This document shows positions 1 to 7,252 of a stretch of DNA of 34,415 nt, piece after piece. This DNA is from Prochlorococcus sp. HOT208_60m_813L03 (GTDB lineage: Bacteria; Cyanobacteriota; Cyanobacteriia; PCC-6307; Cyanobiaceae). Each line of letters opens with the position of its first letter. Within the stretch, counting starts at the first letter, position 1. The position numbers and the translations under genes were made by a program. The notes beneath the pieces are model-generated. The model did no database searches and was not told the DNA's origin. It worked only from the letters and a program-made list of their open reading frames with translations. The stretch lies in the NCBI GenBank assembly GCA_002026145.1, contig MWOQ01000242.1:1-34415 (forward strand), in the 5' to 3' direction.

Positions 1-289
1 TAGAACAAATACTAGAAGGGAATCCATGGTAGCCTTTGAAACTTGGCACAGCTCCAAAACTTTTAATCCTCTTTTCTGCGAAATCATCTAAATCTTTTGT
101 ACTCATTCCAGGTTTAATTAAATCATTAATTTCTCTCAAAACAGTAGCTACAATTCTGCTAGATTTTTTCATCAAATTTATTTCTCGTGAAGACTTTATT
201 TCGATTCCTCTTCTCCTCTGAATAAAAGGAACTTGATCATTATCTTTGGAATTATTTTTTTTTAACAAAAGATCTGCAAAATGTCTCAT
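1..289 (-). CDS. map: Methionine aminopeptidase, type I (N-terminal part; cut by window edge)
   Basis: The reverse strand reads from an ATG at 289 to the window edge as about 96 residues with no stop. The visible part begins MRHFADLLLKK. It contains RRRGIEIKSSREINLMKKSSR and then a stretch around VLREINDLIKPGMSTKDLD and AVPSFKGYHGFPSSICS, which match the start of the M24 'pita-bread' fold of type I methionine aminopeptidases (the GYHGFPSSIC segment is characteristic). The family removes the initiator methionine from new proteins using a two-metal centre. The metal ligands lie downstream and are outside the window. The roughly 30 residues before the catalytic domain are a short extension of the kind common in cyanobacterial copies. 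It is divergent from the gene at 385. Confidence 0.9.
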   Translation of the reverse strand, partial: MRHFADLLLKKNNSKDNDQVPFIQRRRGIEIKSSREINLMKKSSRIVATVLREINDLIKPGMSTKDLDDFAEKRIKSFGAVPSFKGYHGFPSSICS

Positions 290-384
290 TGGAATAAATA
301 ATAGTAATAAGTAAATATCTTCAAAATAGCCTTTATGAACTTGGCTACCTTAAATCTATCAATAACAATGGGAAAGAAACGAAA

Positions 385-693
385 ATGAAAACTTTATTTA
401 ATTCTAGGCAATTTCATAAGGCTTTGGCGCCCTTGATTTTTCTTCCATTATTTATATCTTCAATTACTGGTCTTGTTTATAGGGTTTCAAAAGATTTACT
501 GGGTTACTCTAGAGAACAAGTTCATTGGTTAATGTCTCTCCATGAGGGCGAATGGCTTGGAGATAATGGAGAACTTATATACGTAATATTTAATTCCCTT
601 GGAGTTTTATGGATGCTCATCACAGGATTCCAAATGTTTTCAAAAACAATTTCATTTACCAAAAAGGTTACTAAAGGCGAGTCAAAAGGTTAA
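385..693 (+). CDS. Small PepSY-like two-helix membrane protein
   Basis: A 102-residue protein. It has a hydrophobic segment at about 14-33 ([20 protein letters not shown]) and a second at about 65-85 ([20 protein letters not shown]), followed by a basic tail. The first segment followed by a short loop and the second helix resemble the reduced PepSY-associated membrane proteins found in cyanobacteria (inner helix with SITGLVYR, then a WLG-x-NGELIYV stretch). No catalytic residues are visible and the function is unknown. It ends 23 nt before rplS on the same strand, so the two may be co-transcribed. The family call is by resemblance only. Confidence 0.7.
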   Translation: MKTLFNSRQFHKALAPLIFLPLFISSITGLVYRVSKDLLGYSREQVHWLMSLHEGEWLGDNGELIYVIFNSLGVLWMLITGFQMFSKTISFTKKVTKGESKG

Positions 694-716
694 GATATAG
701 AACTTATAGGATAATA

Positions 717-1196
717 ATGACCAAAATGGCCAAAGAGAAACAAGAGAAGGATTTAGAAACCGGTATTAAAGCTGACGCATCAGTTGATGTAGCAGTTGAA
801 CAAAAAGAAAAAAATACGGTTTCTGAGACTTCGCAAACCTTAAGCGCATACAATCTTATTAAGGAATTTGAGAACGAACAATTAAAAAAAGAATTACCAG
901 AAATTTATGTTGGTGACACTGTTAAAGTTGGAGTGAAAATTACAGAAGGTAATAAAGAAAGAGTCCAACCTTATGAAGGCGTTGTCATAGCAAAAAGACA
1001 TGGAGGAATTAACCAGACTATTACAGTTAGAAGAATTTTTCAGGGTATAGGTGTTGAAAGAGTATTTATGCTACATAGTCCACAGGTTGCCTCTCTAAAA
1101 GTTGAACGTAGAGGTAAAGTAAGAAGAGCTAAGTTATTCTATCTGAGAGATAGAGTAGGAAAAGCTACTCGCGTAAAACAACGCTTTGATCGATAA
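717..1196 (+). CDS. rplS: 50S ribosomal protein L19
   Basis: A 159-residue protein. The L19 core starts near residue 43 ([15 protein letters not shown]) and includes the [13 protein letters not shown] and [11 protein letters not shown] segments, the arginine-rich [13 protein letters not shown] stretch, and the C-terminal [14 protein letters not shown]19 sits at the interface of the 30S and 50S subunits near bridges with 16S rRNA. Bacterial L19 is usually about 115 residues; this copy has an extra, highly charged N-terminal extension of about 42 residues. AGGA at 708-711 lies 5 nt before the ATG at 717, supporting that start; an internal ATG at 726 is an alternative that would shorten it by three residues. 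tRNA-Trp follows after 53 nt. Confidence 0.96.
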   Translation: MTKMAKEKQEKDLETGIKADASVDVAVEQKEKNTVSETSQTLSAYNLIKEFENEQLKKELPEIYVGDTVKVGVKITEGNKERVQPYEGVVIAKRHGGINQTITVRRIFQGIGVERVFMLHSPQVASLKVERRGKVRRAKLFYLRDRVGKATRVKQRFDR

Positions 1197-1234
1197 AGTT
1201 GTAAATTAATCAACTTATTGGTCACAAAGACGCT

Positions 1235-1240
1235 TATAAT
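1235..1240 (+). promoter_or_regulatory. Candidate -10 box of the tRNA-Trp gene
   Basis: A perfect TATAAT lies at 1235-1240, nine nucleotides before the 5' end of tRNA-Trp at 1250, so transcription would start almost at the mature end. No good -35 element is seen at the usual spacing (AACTTA at 1212-1217 is poor). Position relative to the tRNA is the main support. Confidence 0.5.
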
Positions 1241-1249
1241 TATTTAAAT

Positions 1250-1322
1250 GCGTCGTTAGTTCAGTTGGTAGAACGCAGGTCTCCAAAACCTGATGTCGGG
1301 GGTTCAAGTCCTCCACGACGCG
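1250..1322 (+). tRNA. trnW: tRNA-Trp (anticodon CCA)
   Basis: A 73-nt cloverleaf. The acceptor stem pairs GCGTCGT (1250-1256) with ACGACGC (1315-1321), with discriminator G1322. The anticodon stem CAGGT/ACCTG encloses the loop CTCCAAA, giving anticodon CCA at 1283-1285, which reads UGG. The T arm carries GGTTCAAGTCC. The 3' CCA is not encoded. It lies between rplS and the hyper-conserved protein gene, all on the plus strand. Confidence 0.97.
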
Positions 1323-1357
1323 TTTGATCAACATTATGTAAATCATTTTTTCATAAG

Positions 1358-1552
1358 ATGGAGTTAGATCTTCAACCTGGGGACGTAGTTAAAGTCCTCG
1401 AATCAGCAGCTTTAGGATGGGTTCGTGCAAGAGTTATCAGAGTTAAGTCTGGTGGGAGAGTTGTCGTACAAAGTGACCAAGGCAGAGAATTTACTGCTAG
1501 AGGCAATCAAGTTAGGTTGATAGAACCTGCTGGTTTTAGACCTCAAAAATAA
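1358..1552 (+). CDS. Picocyanobacterial hyper-conserved protein (PSHCP), Tudor-like RNA-binding protein
   Basis: A 64-residue basic protein beginning MELDLQPGDVVKVLESAALG and ending in AGFRPQK. I recognise this as the hyper-conserved protein of Prochlorococcus and marine Synechococcus. From the literature as I recall it, the protein is nearly invariant across that clade, was pulled down with ribosomal protein L2 and photosystem I PsaD, and has a Tudor-like fold that binds RNA. What the sequence shows is a small beta-rich pattern with a GDVVKV start, alternating hydrophobic residues and many arginines (R23, R25, R28, R34, R43, R48, R53), consistent with an SH3/Tudor-type barrel. It lies 35 nt after tRNA-Trp and 149 nt before tRNA-Asp, in a translation-rich neighbourhood. 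Its exact cellular role is unsettled. Confidence 0.9.
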   Translation: MELDLQPGDVVKVLESAALGWVRARVIRVKSGGRVVVQSDQGREFTARGNQVRLIEPAGFRPQK

Positions 1553-1673
1553 ATAGTTGTACACACTAAGACAGTTAAAAGACTAATTATTTCTGTAAAT
1601 CCTCAAATTAATAAATTTTTTTTATTACAACCCCATAAATTAAGTATTATGATCTGATAATTTTAAGAATGAA

Positions 1674-1693
1674 GTTCTAAATAAATTTAGAAC
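1674..1693 (+). repeat. Inverted repeat just upstream of tRNA-Asp
   Basis: GTTCTAAAT and ATTTAGAAC form 9-nt arms separated by AA. The repeat ends 8 nt before the tRNA-Asp 5' end at 1702. As RNA it could form a 7-bp stem with a 6-nt loop. No U-tract follows (the next bases are AAAACTCT), so it is not an intrinsic terminator. It could be an operator for a dimeric regulator, a leader hairpin, or chance in AT-rich DNA. A possible -10 element (GATAAT, 1656-1661) upstream would place it within the leader. Confidence 0.45.
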
Positions 1694-1701
1694 AAAACTC
1701 T

Positions 1702-1775
1702 GGGACCGTAGTTCAACTGGTTAGAGCACCGCCCTGTCACGGCGGAAGTTGCGGGTTCGAATCCCGTCGGTCCCG
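1702..1775 (+). tRNA. trnD: tRNA-Asp (anticodon GTC)
   Basis: A 74-nt cloverleaf. The acceptor stem pairs GGGACCG (1702-1708) with CGGTCCC (1768-1774), with discriminator G1775. The anticodon stem CCGCC/GGCGG encloses CTGTCAC, giving anticodon GTC at 1736-1738. The T arm has GGGTTCGAATCCC. The 3' CCA is not encoded. The gltX start codon lies only 17 nt downstream on the same strand, so gltX mRNA may arise from processing of a tRNA-containing transcript. Confidence 0.97.
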
Positions 1776-1792
1776 TTTTTTCTAAAAGAAAT

Positions 1793-3223
1793 TTGGAAAA
1801 ACGTTTAAGACTAGCCCCGAGTCCAACGGGTTTATTTCATATTGGGACAGCGCGAACAGCACTATTCAATTGGTTGTATGCACAAAAAATAGGTGGGAAA
1901 TTTCTTATCAGAATAGAAGATACAGATTTTCTTCGATCTAAATCTGAATATACAAAAAATATATTAGAGGGCTTGAAATGGCTTGGACTTAAATGGGATG
2001 AAGAACCTATAAAGCAAAGTGAACGAATTTCGATTCACAAAAGTTATATCAAAAAACTATTGGAATGTGGAGCTGCATATAGGTGCTTTACATCAGAAGA
2101 TGAAATATCTGAATTAAGAGAAGAACAAAAAAAGAAAGGATTACCTCCAAAGCACGATAATAGACACAGAAGTCTTTCAAAAGAAGAAATAGAAACATTC
2201 ATATCGCAAGGGCAGACTTCAGTAATAAGATTTAAGATTGATGAAAAAATTGATATTAAATGGGTAGATCAGATAAGAGGTGAAATCAAATGGCAAGGGA
2301 AGGATTTGGGCGGTGATTTAGTTTTATCAAGAAGGGCTAAAGGATATGAGATTGGTGATCCTTTGTATAATCTTGCAGTTGTAGTTGATGATAATTTCAT
2401 GAATATTACACACGTTGTAAGGGGTGAAGACCATATCTCAAACACAGCAAAACAAATATTGATTTATAAAGCATTAAATTTTAATTTGCCAACTTTTTCG
2501 CATACACCCTTAATACTTAATAGCGAAGGGAAAAAATTATCTAAGAGAGATTGCGTTACTTCAATCGACGAATTTAGAGAAATGGGATATTTACCTGAGG
2601 CCCTATCGAACTATATGGCATTTTTAGGTTGGTCTCCAAAATCTGCCGACAGAGAAATACTTTCACTTGAAGAGATATCTGAAATTTTTGACTTATCAGA
2701 AATAAATAAAGCTGGAGCCAAATTTAGTTGGGAAAAACTCAACTGGATTAATTCTCAATATATAAAAAATATGGAATCAACGAAGTTAATTGAGATCATG
2801 AGAAAATACTGGGATAAAAATGGTTGGGAGCCGCCATCGCAAGAATGGGCTAATAAATTAGCAATTTTGATTAGAGACTCTATGACTCTTTTAAAAGATT
2901 CAATTGATCAATCAAAACCATTTTTCTTAATACCTACAATTCAAAAAGAAGGTATAGATTTTCTGGAAAACCGGGAAAGCAAATTATCTTTAAAACTAAT
3001 CTTAAATTATTTAATTGAGCAAACTACTATAAAACTAAATAAAGATAAAGCCAAAGAAATAATAAACGAAATCTCAAAAAAGCATAATATTAAAAAAGGG
3101 ATATTAATGAAATCATTAAGAGTAGCCTTTTTTGGATCTCTCAGTGGGCCAGATTTAATTCAAAGTTGGGAGCTTTTCGCAGAGAGTAAAACTGATAGAA
3201 CTCGAATTAAAAGATGTCTTTAA
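1793..3223 (+). CDS. gltX: Glutamyl-tRNA synthetase
   Basis: A 476-residue class I aminoacyl-tRNA synthetase, close to the usual 470 residues. The N-terminus LRLAPSPTGLFHIGT carries the HIGH-type motif (H16-I-G-T19), and the KLSKR ATP-binding loop is at 248-252. RIEDTD and VVRGEDHISNT are further family signatures. It charges tRNA-Glu. Cyanobacteria as a group lack glutaminyl-tRNA synthetase, so this enzyme probably also charges tRNA-Gln with glutamate for later amidation (inference from the lineage). The start is a TTG at 1793, 17 nt after tRNA-Asp; no ATG is available that keeps the conserved APSPTG region. Its TAA stop abuts the stop codon of the convergent antiporter gene at 3224 with no gap. 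Confidence 0.97.
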   Translation: MEKRLRLAPSPTGLFHIGTARTALFNWLYAQKIGGKFLIRIEDTDFLRSKSEYTKNILEGLKWLGLKWDEEPIKQSERISIHKSYIKKLLECGAAYRCFTSEDEISELREEQKKKGLPPKHDNRHRSLSKEEIETFISQGQTSVIRFKIDEKIDIKWVDQIRGEIKWQGKDLGGDLVLSRRAKGYEIGDPLYNLAVVVDDNFMNITHVVRGEDHISNTAKQILIYKALNFNLPTFSHTPLILNSEGKKLSKRDCVTSIDEFREMGYLPEALSNYMAFLGWSPKSADREILSLEEISEIFDLSEINKAGAKFSWEKLNWINSQYIKNMESTKLIEIMRKYWDKNGWEPPSQEWANKLAILIRDSMTLLKDSIDQSKPFFLIPTIQKEGIDFLENRESKLSLKLILNYLIEQTTIKLNKDKAKEIINEISKKHNIKKGILMKSLRVAFFGSLSGPDLIQSWELFAESKTDRTRIKRCL

Positions 3224-4429
3224 TCAATCAAAATTATTTTTTTGACCTAATTTAAGTCTATTTACTAAAGGTTTAGCTGAAAGTCCTTGAATTCCTACTG
3301 TCATCAAAATAGTAAGAAAAACTAAACCTTGTAGACGGCCAGCCCCAAGGATACCAGCCTGCTCTAATCTGATAGAAAAAAGAGAAGCTACAGCTGCAGT
3401 AACAATACCTCTTGGGGCTAACCAAGCTAAAAATATTTTTTCTTTTAAGTTCAAGTCTCTCCCAATTGTTGCTATCCAAATAGAGATAGGGCGAACAATT
3501 ACCATCAACATAAAAACGCAAACAACCCCTCCCCACCCTAGTGGACTTAATTCACCCCAAGAAACGTCAGCGGCCAAAAGAGGGAAAAGAACTGTTATTG
3601 CTAATTGAGCTAATTCACCTATTAGATTATCCAATCTCTCCTTATCTATAACTTCTCTTTTGCCTACAATAAAACCTGCCGCGACTGAAGCCGGCAAGCC
3701 TGATTCTGGTAAAAAATATTCGCAAATTCCATACACAAGGAAAATAAATCCAAGGGTAACTTGAAGCTCAGTACCAAATGAGGCTTCATTTTTTATTTTT
3801 TTTAAAATTTCTGATAGTAACCAACCTGCACTTAATCCGATTAAAACTCCTCCCCCTAATCTTTGCATTAATGCTATAAATACATCATTAATCCCACGAA
3901 GGTCCCCTAAAGTTAATTCTAAAAGCAGTAATGCTAGTACTGCACCAATTGGTTCAAGCAGCAACCCCTCAGCTTTTAAAACTTCCGAGAGTGGGGAAGC
4001 TAATTTTATTTGTTCCACCAATGGAGAGACAACTGTTGGTCCAGTAGCTAGAACTATGGCACTATATATTCCTGCGACTTGCCATGAGAGGCCAGCCAAC
4101 CAATGAGCAATGAAAATTCCAGCTGATAATGAAATAAAAAGTCTTACCAATGAAATTTTTAAAACAGTATTTCTTATATTCCCCTCAGGCAGTTTTAAAT
4201 TTAATCCCCCTTCAAAAAGAACCAAACAGACCAAAAGCCCCACAATAGTTTCAAGCCCTTGCCCGAGATCTAAAGGCTCAACGAGTCCCAATCCTGATCT
4301 TCCAATTAATAATCCAGAAAGCAATAAAATAACAACACTTGGGAATCCTGTAAAAGAAGAAAATAATCGAGCGCAAGCGCCTGCAAATACAGTTATCCCC
4401 CAAAGTAATCCAAGCCTTTCAGGCGTCAT
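3224..4429 (-). CDS. CPA-family Na+(or K+)/H+ antiporter
   Basis: A 401-residue, strongly hydrophobic protein with about 11-12 membrane segments. Family features are LFEGGLNL (71-78), ATGPTVVSPL (128-137, the unwound-helix TxP motif), and AEGLLLEPIGAVLA (153-166), the position of the ion-binding motif in cation/proton antiporters. WLAPRGIVTAAVASLF near the C-terminal half is also typical of CPA1/NhaP members. It probably exchanges Na+ or K+ for protons across the plasma or thylakoid membrane. At the ion site the usual Asn-Asp or Asp-Asp pair appears as Leu-Glu (E159), so ion specificity cannot be guessed. No long cytoplasmic C-terminal domain is present. Convergent with gltX at zero spacing. 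Confidence 0.87.
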   Translation of the reverse strand: MTPERLGLLWGITVFAGACARLFSSFTGFPSVVILLLSGLLIGRSGLGLVEPLDLGQGLETIVGLLVCLVLFEGGLNLKLPEGNIRNTVLKISLVRLFISLSAGIFIAHWLAGLSWQVAGIYSAIVLATGPTVVSPLVEQIKLASPLSEVLKAEGLLLEPIGAVLALLLLELTLGDLRGINDVFIALMQRLGGGVLIGLSAGWLLSEILKKIKNEASFGTELQVTLGFIFLVYGICEYFLPESGLPASVAAGFIVGKREVIDKERLDNLIGELAQLAITVLFPLLAADVSWGELSPLGWGGVVCVFMLMVIVRPISIWIATIGRDLNLKEKIFLAWLAPRGIVTAAVASLFSIRLEQAGILGAGRLQGLVFLTILMTVGIQGLSAKPLVNRLKLGQKNNFD

Positions 4430-4590
4430 ATAAAATTATAAATAATAAAAACATTCATTATTTTGATTAAATCAATAATCTTATCTCTAGTCCAATAAAA
4501 ACAATACTTTTTAATTTAATTAATCGGCTGAACAAGAGTATTTTAAAAAAAATTTTCAAAAATACTTTTAAGAAAATTAATTTTTTTTTA

Positions 4591-4767
4591 TTAAGGTAGC
4601 TGGCTTATTAAAGCAATAATTATAAAAATAATTCCTATACCAACAGTTGCCATCCTTCCATTCCATATTTCAGCTTGAGGGGTAAAACCTCTTTTCCACA
4701 AATTCAATTCCTTTTTATCAACGAAGTTTTTTGTCTCTTTAATCTCGATTTTAGGTTGTTTGTTCAT
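4591..4767 (-). CDS. hli: High-light-inducible protein (HLIP/SCP, one-helix chlorophyll-binding)
   Basis: The reverse strand encodes 58 residues from ATG at 4767 to TAA at 4591. The soluble N-terminal half (MNKQPKIEIKETKNFVDKKE) leads into FTPQAEIWNGRMATVG, which holds the Lhc-superfamily signature E33-x2-N36-x-R38, and a single membrane helix ending IALISQLP. The Glu/Arg pair and Asn bind chlorophyll in this family. HLIPs protect photosystem II assembly intermediates and handle excess light. It starts only 5 nt after the tsaD stop codon on the same strand, so it is probably co-transcribed with tsaD or has a promoter inside it. The 161 nt between this gene and the antiporter start (4430-4590) are AT-rich and show no clear gene. 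Confidence 0.92.
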   Translation of the reverse strand: MNKQPKIEIKETKNFVDKKELNLWKRGFTPQAEIWNGRMATVGIGIIFIIIALISQLP

Positions 4768-4772
4768 TGAAA

Positions 4773-5843
4773 TTAGAAAGGAGGGTTTTCTTCATAAAGG
4801 GTATTTGCTTGTTCAATTGATAGTCTTCCTGCGACACCTAATTTAAGGGAACTTAAATGATCCTTAAATTTGATTCTGAACAACGCCGCCGCTCCAATCA
4901 TTGCCGCATTATCCGTACAAAGATCAAGAGGCGCTAAATGAACTTTAATAGATTTTTTACTAGCTTCACTAATCATCATTTTTCTTAATGTATTGTTAGC
5001 AGCCACTCCCCCAACCACAACTACATCATCCAAGCTATGATCTTCTGCGCATTTTAATGTTCTCTCTACCAAAACCTCTGCCACTACTCTCTCAAAACTT
5101 GCAGCAATATCTGGAATTGGAACAGTCTTCCCAGCCAAATTTATTCTCTCAACTAATCTTAATACGGCAGTTTTTAAACCACTAAAAGAGAAATCATATT
5201 TAAGAAATCCACCTTTTTTATCAGAGATCTTACATTTTGGTAAATTAAATTTGATTGGGTCCCCATTTTTAGCAATCTTTTCAATTGCCGGTCCTCCTGG
5301 ATAACTAAGACCTAATAGTCTGCCAACTTTATCAAAGGCTTCTCCAGCAGCATCATCAAAACTTTTCCCAAGTCTTTGCATCCCCCTACTATCATCTACC
5401 TTTATCAATTCAGTATGCCCGCCGCTAACAAGTAATGTAAGAAAAGATTTCTTTGGATAGTTTTCTGAAAATAGAATTGAAGATAAATGCCCCTCCAAAT
5501 GATGAATTCCCAAAAATGGTTTTGAATGTAACATGCAAAGTGATCTTGCGGTTATAGAGCCAACTCGTAAACAACCAACTAATCCAGGAGCTACAGTTGA
5601 CGCAATATAGTCGACTTCCTCAATTTTAATTTTTGCTTCTTCTAGAGCCTTATCTAAAACAAAAGGTAATAATTCTAAATGCTTTCTAGCTGCAAGTTCA
5701 GGCACAACTCCTCCCCATTTTGAATGATCTTCAATTTGAGAGGCAATTATATTTGAATGTATTCTGAAAGTATCGCCAATATTAGAAACTATTGAGACAG
5801 ATGTCTCATCACAACTTGTTTCAATAGCTAAAACTTTATGCAT
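4773..5843 (-). CDS. tsaD: tRNA N6-adenosine threonylcarbamoyltransferase TsaD
   Basis: A 356-residue ASKHA-fold protein starting MHKVLAIETSCDETSVSIV. The metal-binding HHLEGH motif is at 114-119 (H115 and H119 as ligands), VSGGHTEL at 139-146, and the later CTDNAAMIG supplies the conserved Asp. With TsaB/TsaE partners the family transfers the threonylcarbamoyl group to A37 of tRNAs that read ANN codons. Length is normal for the bacterial family. It is divergent from psaF with 65 nt between the starts and is followed closely by the hli gene on the same strand. Confidence 0.97.
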   Translation of the reverse strand: MHKVLAIETSCDETSVSIVSNIGDTFRIHSNIIASQIEDHSKWGGVVPELAARKHLELLPFVLDKALEEAKIKIEEVDYIASTVAPGLVGCLRVGSITARSLCMLHSKPFLGIHHLEGHLSSILFSENYPKKSFLTLLVSGGHTELIKVDDSRGMQRLGKSFDDAAGEAFDKVGRLLGLSYPGGPAIEKIAKNGDPIKFNLPKCKISDKKGGFLKYDFSFSGLKTAVLRLVERINLAGKTVPIPDIAASFERVVAEVLVERTLKCAEDHSLDDVVVVGGVAANNTLRKMMISEASKKSIKVHLAPLDLCTDNAAMIGAAALFRIKFKDHLSSLKLGVAGRLSIEQANTLYEENPPF

Positions 5844-5908
5844 TTTTGGTTCAACTTGTTCTATTTTAATATTAATTTCTTACTTAACACACTATAAGGA
5901 ATTAAAGA

Positions 5909-6472
5909 TTGCAACTTATGAAATTCTTTTTTTCAATCATAACCTCAGTTTTTCTGTTCCTCGGAATTACTCCAATTGCTCTAGCTGCAAATGGACCTGC
6001 CTTAAACGCAGATAGAGCTAGCACAGAATATACCGCTTCAGCCCTAACAAAATGCTCTGAAAATCCTAAATTCATTGAGAGAGCAAATTCTGCAACTACT
6101 CAAAAAGACATAGCAAGATTTGAAAGATATGGAAAAGCATCATGCGGAGATGATGGTCTTCCTCATTTAATAATTGGACCTCCTCTTGAGCCATGGGGGG
6201 CCCTTCTAAATAGAGGTCATGAAGGAGATTTACTTATTCCCGGAGTATTGTTTATTTACATTGCTGGAATTATAGGTTGGTCAGGAAGAGAGTATCTCAT
6301 TGAATCAAAAAAGACTAAGAATCCAGCAGATCTTGAGATCATTATTGACCTAGACTTAGCCAGAAAATGTCTTGTAAAAGGAGCCCAATGGCCTCTTCTT
6401 GCTAATAAACAGGGTAGAAATGGAGATTTAAGAGAGAAAGATAACAATATTACACTTAATGGTCCTCGCTAA
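5909..6472 (+). CDS. psaF: Photosystem I reaction center subunit III (PsaF)
   Basis: A 187-residue protein with a Sec-type signal peptide (MKFFFSIITSVFLFLGITP then IALA-ANG), so the N-terminal domain lies in the thylakoid lumen. Conserved PsaF features are ALTKCSENPKF, the FERYGKASCGDDGLPHLI block (two cysteines that form a disulfide in the family), and the membrane segment LLIPGVLFIYIAGIIGWSGR followed by a positively charged C-terminal part. PsaF stabilises photosystem I and, in algae, docks the luminal electron donor. AAGGA at 5896-5900 is 8 nt before the TTG at 5909, which favours this start; the ATG at 5918 would remove three residues and is a reasonable alternative. psaJ follows after 27 nt. 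Confidence 0.96.
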   Translation: MQLMKFFFSIITSVFLFLGITPIALAANGPALNADRASTEYTASALTKCSENPKFIERANSATTQKDIARFERYGKASCGDDGLPHLIIGPPLEPWGALLNRGHEGDLLIPGVLFIYIAGIIGWSGREYLIESKKTKNPADLEIIIDLDLARKCLVKGAQWPLLANKQGRNGDLREKDNNITLNGPR

Positions 6473-6499
6473 ACATCCTTAAAAACTTTCATAAAACAA

Positions 6500-6634
6500 A
6501 TGTTCAAAATTCTAAACACAAAATTTGTCAGATCTGCTCCAGTGGTAGCAGCAATTTGGCTAAGCCTTACAGCTGGAATAATTATCGAATTTAATAGGTT
6601 TTTCCCAGATTTATTGTTCCATCCAATGAGTTGA
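6500..6634 (+). CDS. psaJ: Photosystem I reaction center subunit IX (PsaJ)
   Basis: A 44-residue protein from ATG 6500 to TGA 6634. It begins [20 protein letters not shown] and has one membrane helix (about residues 14-30), then [14 protein letters not shown], the typical PsaJ C-terminus. PsaJ is a small membrane subunit of photosystem I that sits next to PsaF and stabilises it. The psaF-psaJ order and the 27-nt spacing are the standard cyanobacterial operon. A strong intrinsic terminator follows at 6642-6679. Confidence 0.97.
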   Translation: MFKILNTKFVRSAPVVAAIWLSLTAGIIIEFNRFFPDLLFHPMS

Positions 6635-6641
6635 TAAATAG

Positions 6642-6679
6642 AAAATAATCAAGTTTTTATTAACTTGATTATTTTTTTT
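6642..6679 (+). terminator. Intrinsic terminator of psaFJ, overlapping the gmk 3' end
   Basis: A perfect 14-bp stem pairs 6642-6655 (AAAATAATCAAGTT) with 6662-6675 around a 6-nt loop, and the descending arm runs into eight T residues at 6672-6679. It is placed 7 nt after the psaJ stop. The opposite-strand gmk stop codon (6649-6651) lies inside the stem. Read on the minus strand the hairpin is followed by TTTTC only, so it should terminate plus-strand transcripts better. Confidence 0.85.
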
Positions 6680-7203
6680 GCTGTTTCATCAACATTGTGA
6701 TTTATTAATGCAAAATCAAATTCATTTGATACTGAAATCTCATAATTAGCCCTTGAGAGTCTTTTTTTAATTGCATCTTCTTTTTCAGTACCTCTATTTC
6801 TTATTCTTCTCTCTAACTCTTCTTTATCCGGAGGAAGTAAAAATATTGATTGTGAATTAGGAAACTTATTTTTTATTTGCCTTGCACCCTCTACTTCAAT
6901 TTCAAGTAGTACGGTAAATCCCTTTTTTATTTTCTCATTAACAGAATACAAAGGCGTTCCATAGTAGTTTCCAGCAAATTGAGCCCATTCAAGAAAAAGG
7001 TTTTGTTCAATCATTTCTTTAAACTTTTCTTGGTTTAAGAAATAATAATTTTCTCCGTCCTTCTCTCCCTCTCTAGGTTCTCTAGTAGTTGCAGATATTG
7101 AAAGCCAAAAATTTTTTTCTTTACATAATATTTCTTTAACAACTGTTCCTTTACCTACCCCGCTGGGTCCAGTAAGGATAATAAGTTTTTTTTGATTTTT
7201 CAT
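6649..7203 (-). CDS. gmk: Guanylate kinase
   Basis: A 184-residue P-loop kinase. Walker A is GPSGVGKGT at 12-20. SATTREPREGEKDGENYYFL is the GMP-binding block typical of the family, and LLEIEVEGARQIK and the RRIRNRGTE region complete the lid. It phosphorylates GMP to GDP with ATP in nucleotide salvage and synthesis. The length is slightly short of the usual 200 or so at the C-terminus but all active-site regions are present. It converges on psaJ with 14 nt between the stop codons and diverges from the NFACT gene with 49 nt between starts. Confidence 0.97.
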   Translation of the reverse strand: MKNQKKLIILTGPSGVGKGTVVKEILCKEKNFWLSISATTREPREGEKDGENYYFLNQEKFKEMIEQNLFLEWAQFAGNYYGTPLYSVNEKIKKGFTVLLEIEVEGARQIKNKFPNSQSIFLLPPDKEELERRIRNRGTEKEDAIKKRLSRANYEISVSNEFDFALINHNVDETAKKIIKLIKT

Positions 7204-7252
7204 ATTAAATTTTTTACAGTAAAATAAACATTCTGTGAATTAAAAAGGAATA

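Noticed and set aside
4110..4433. A 107-residue plus-strand frame antisense to the antiporter
   Set aside because: It is the complement of a well-supported membrane protein, and composition (Pro/Asn/Ser-rich) fits a shadow frame.
4537..4566. Hairpin AGTATTTT/AAAATACT as a terminator for hli or a leader element
   Set aside because: The 14-nt A/T loop and lack of a U-tract on the minus strand make it weak; such AT-only pairings are common by chance here.
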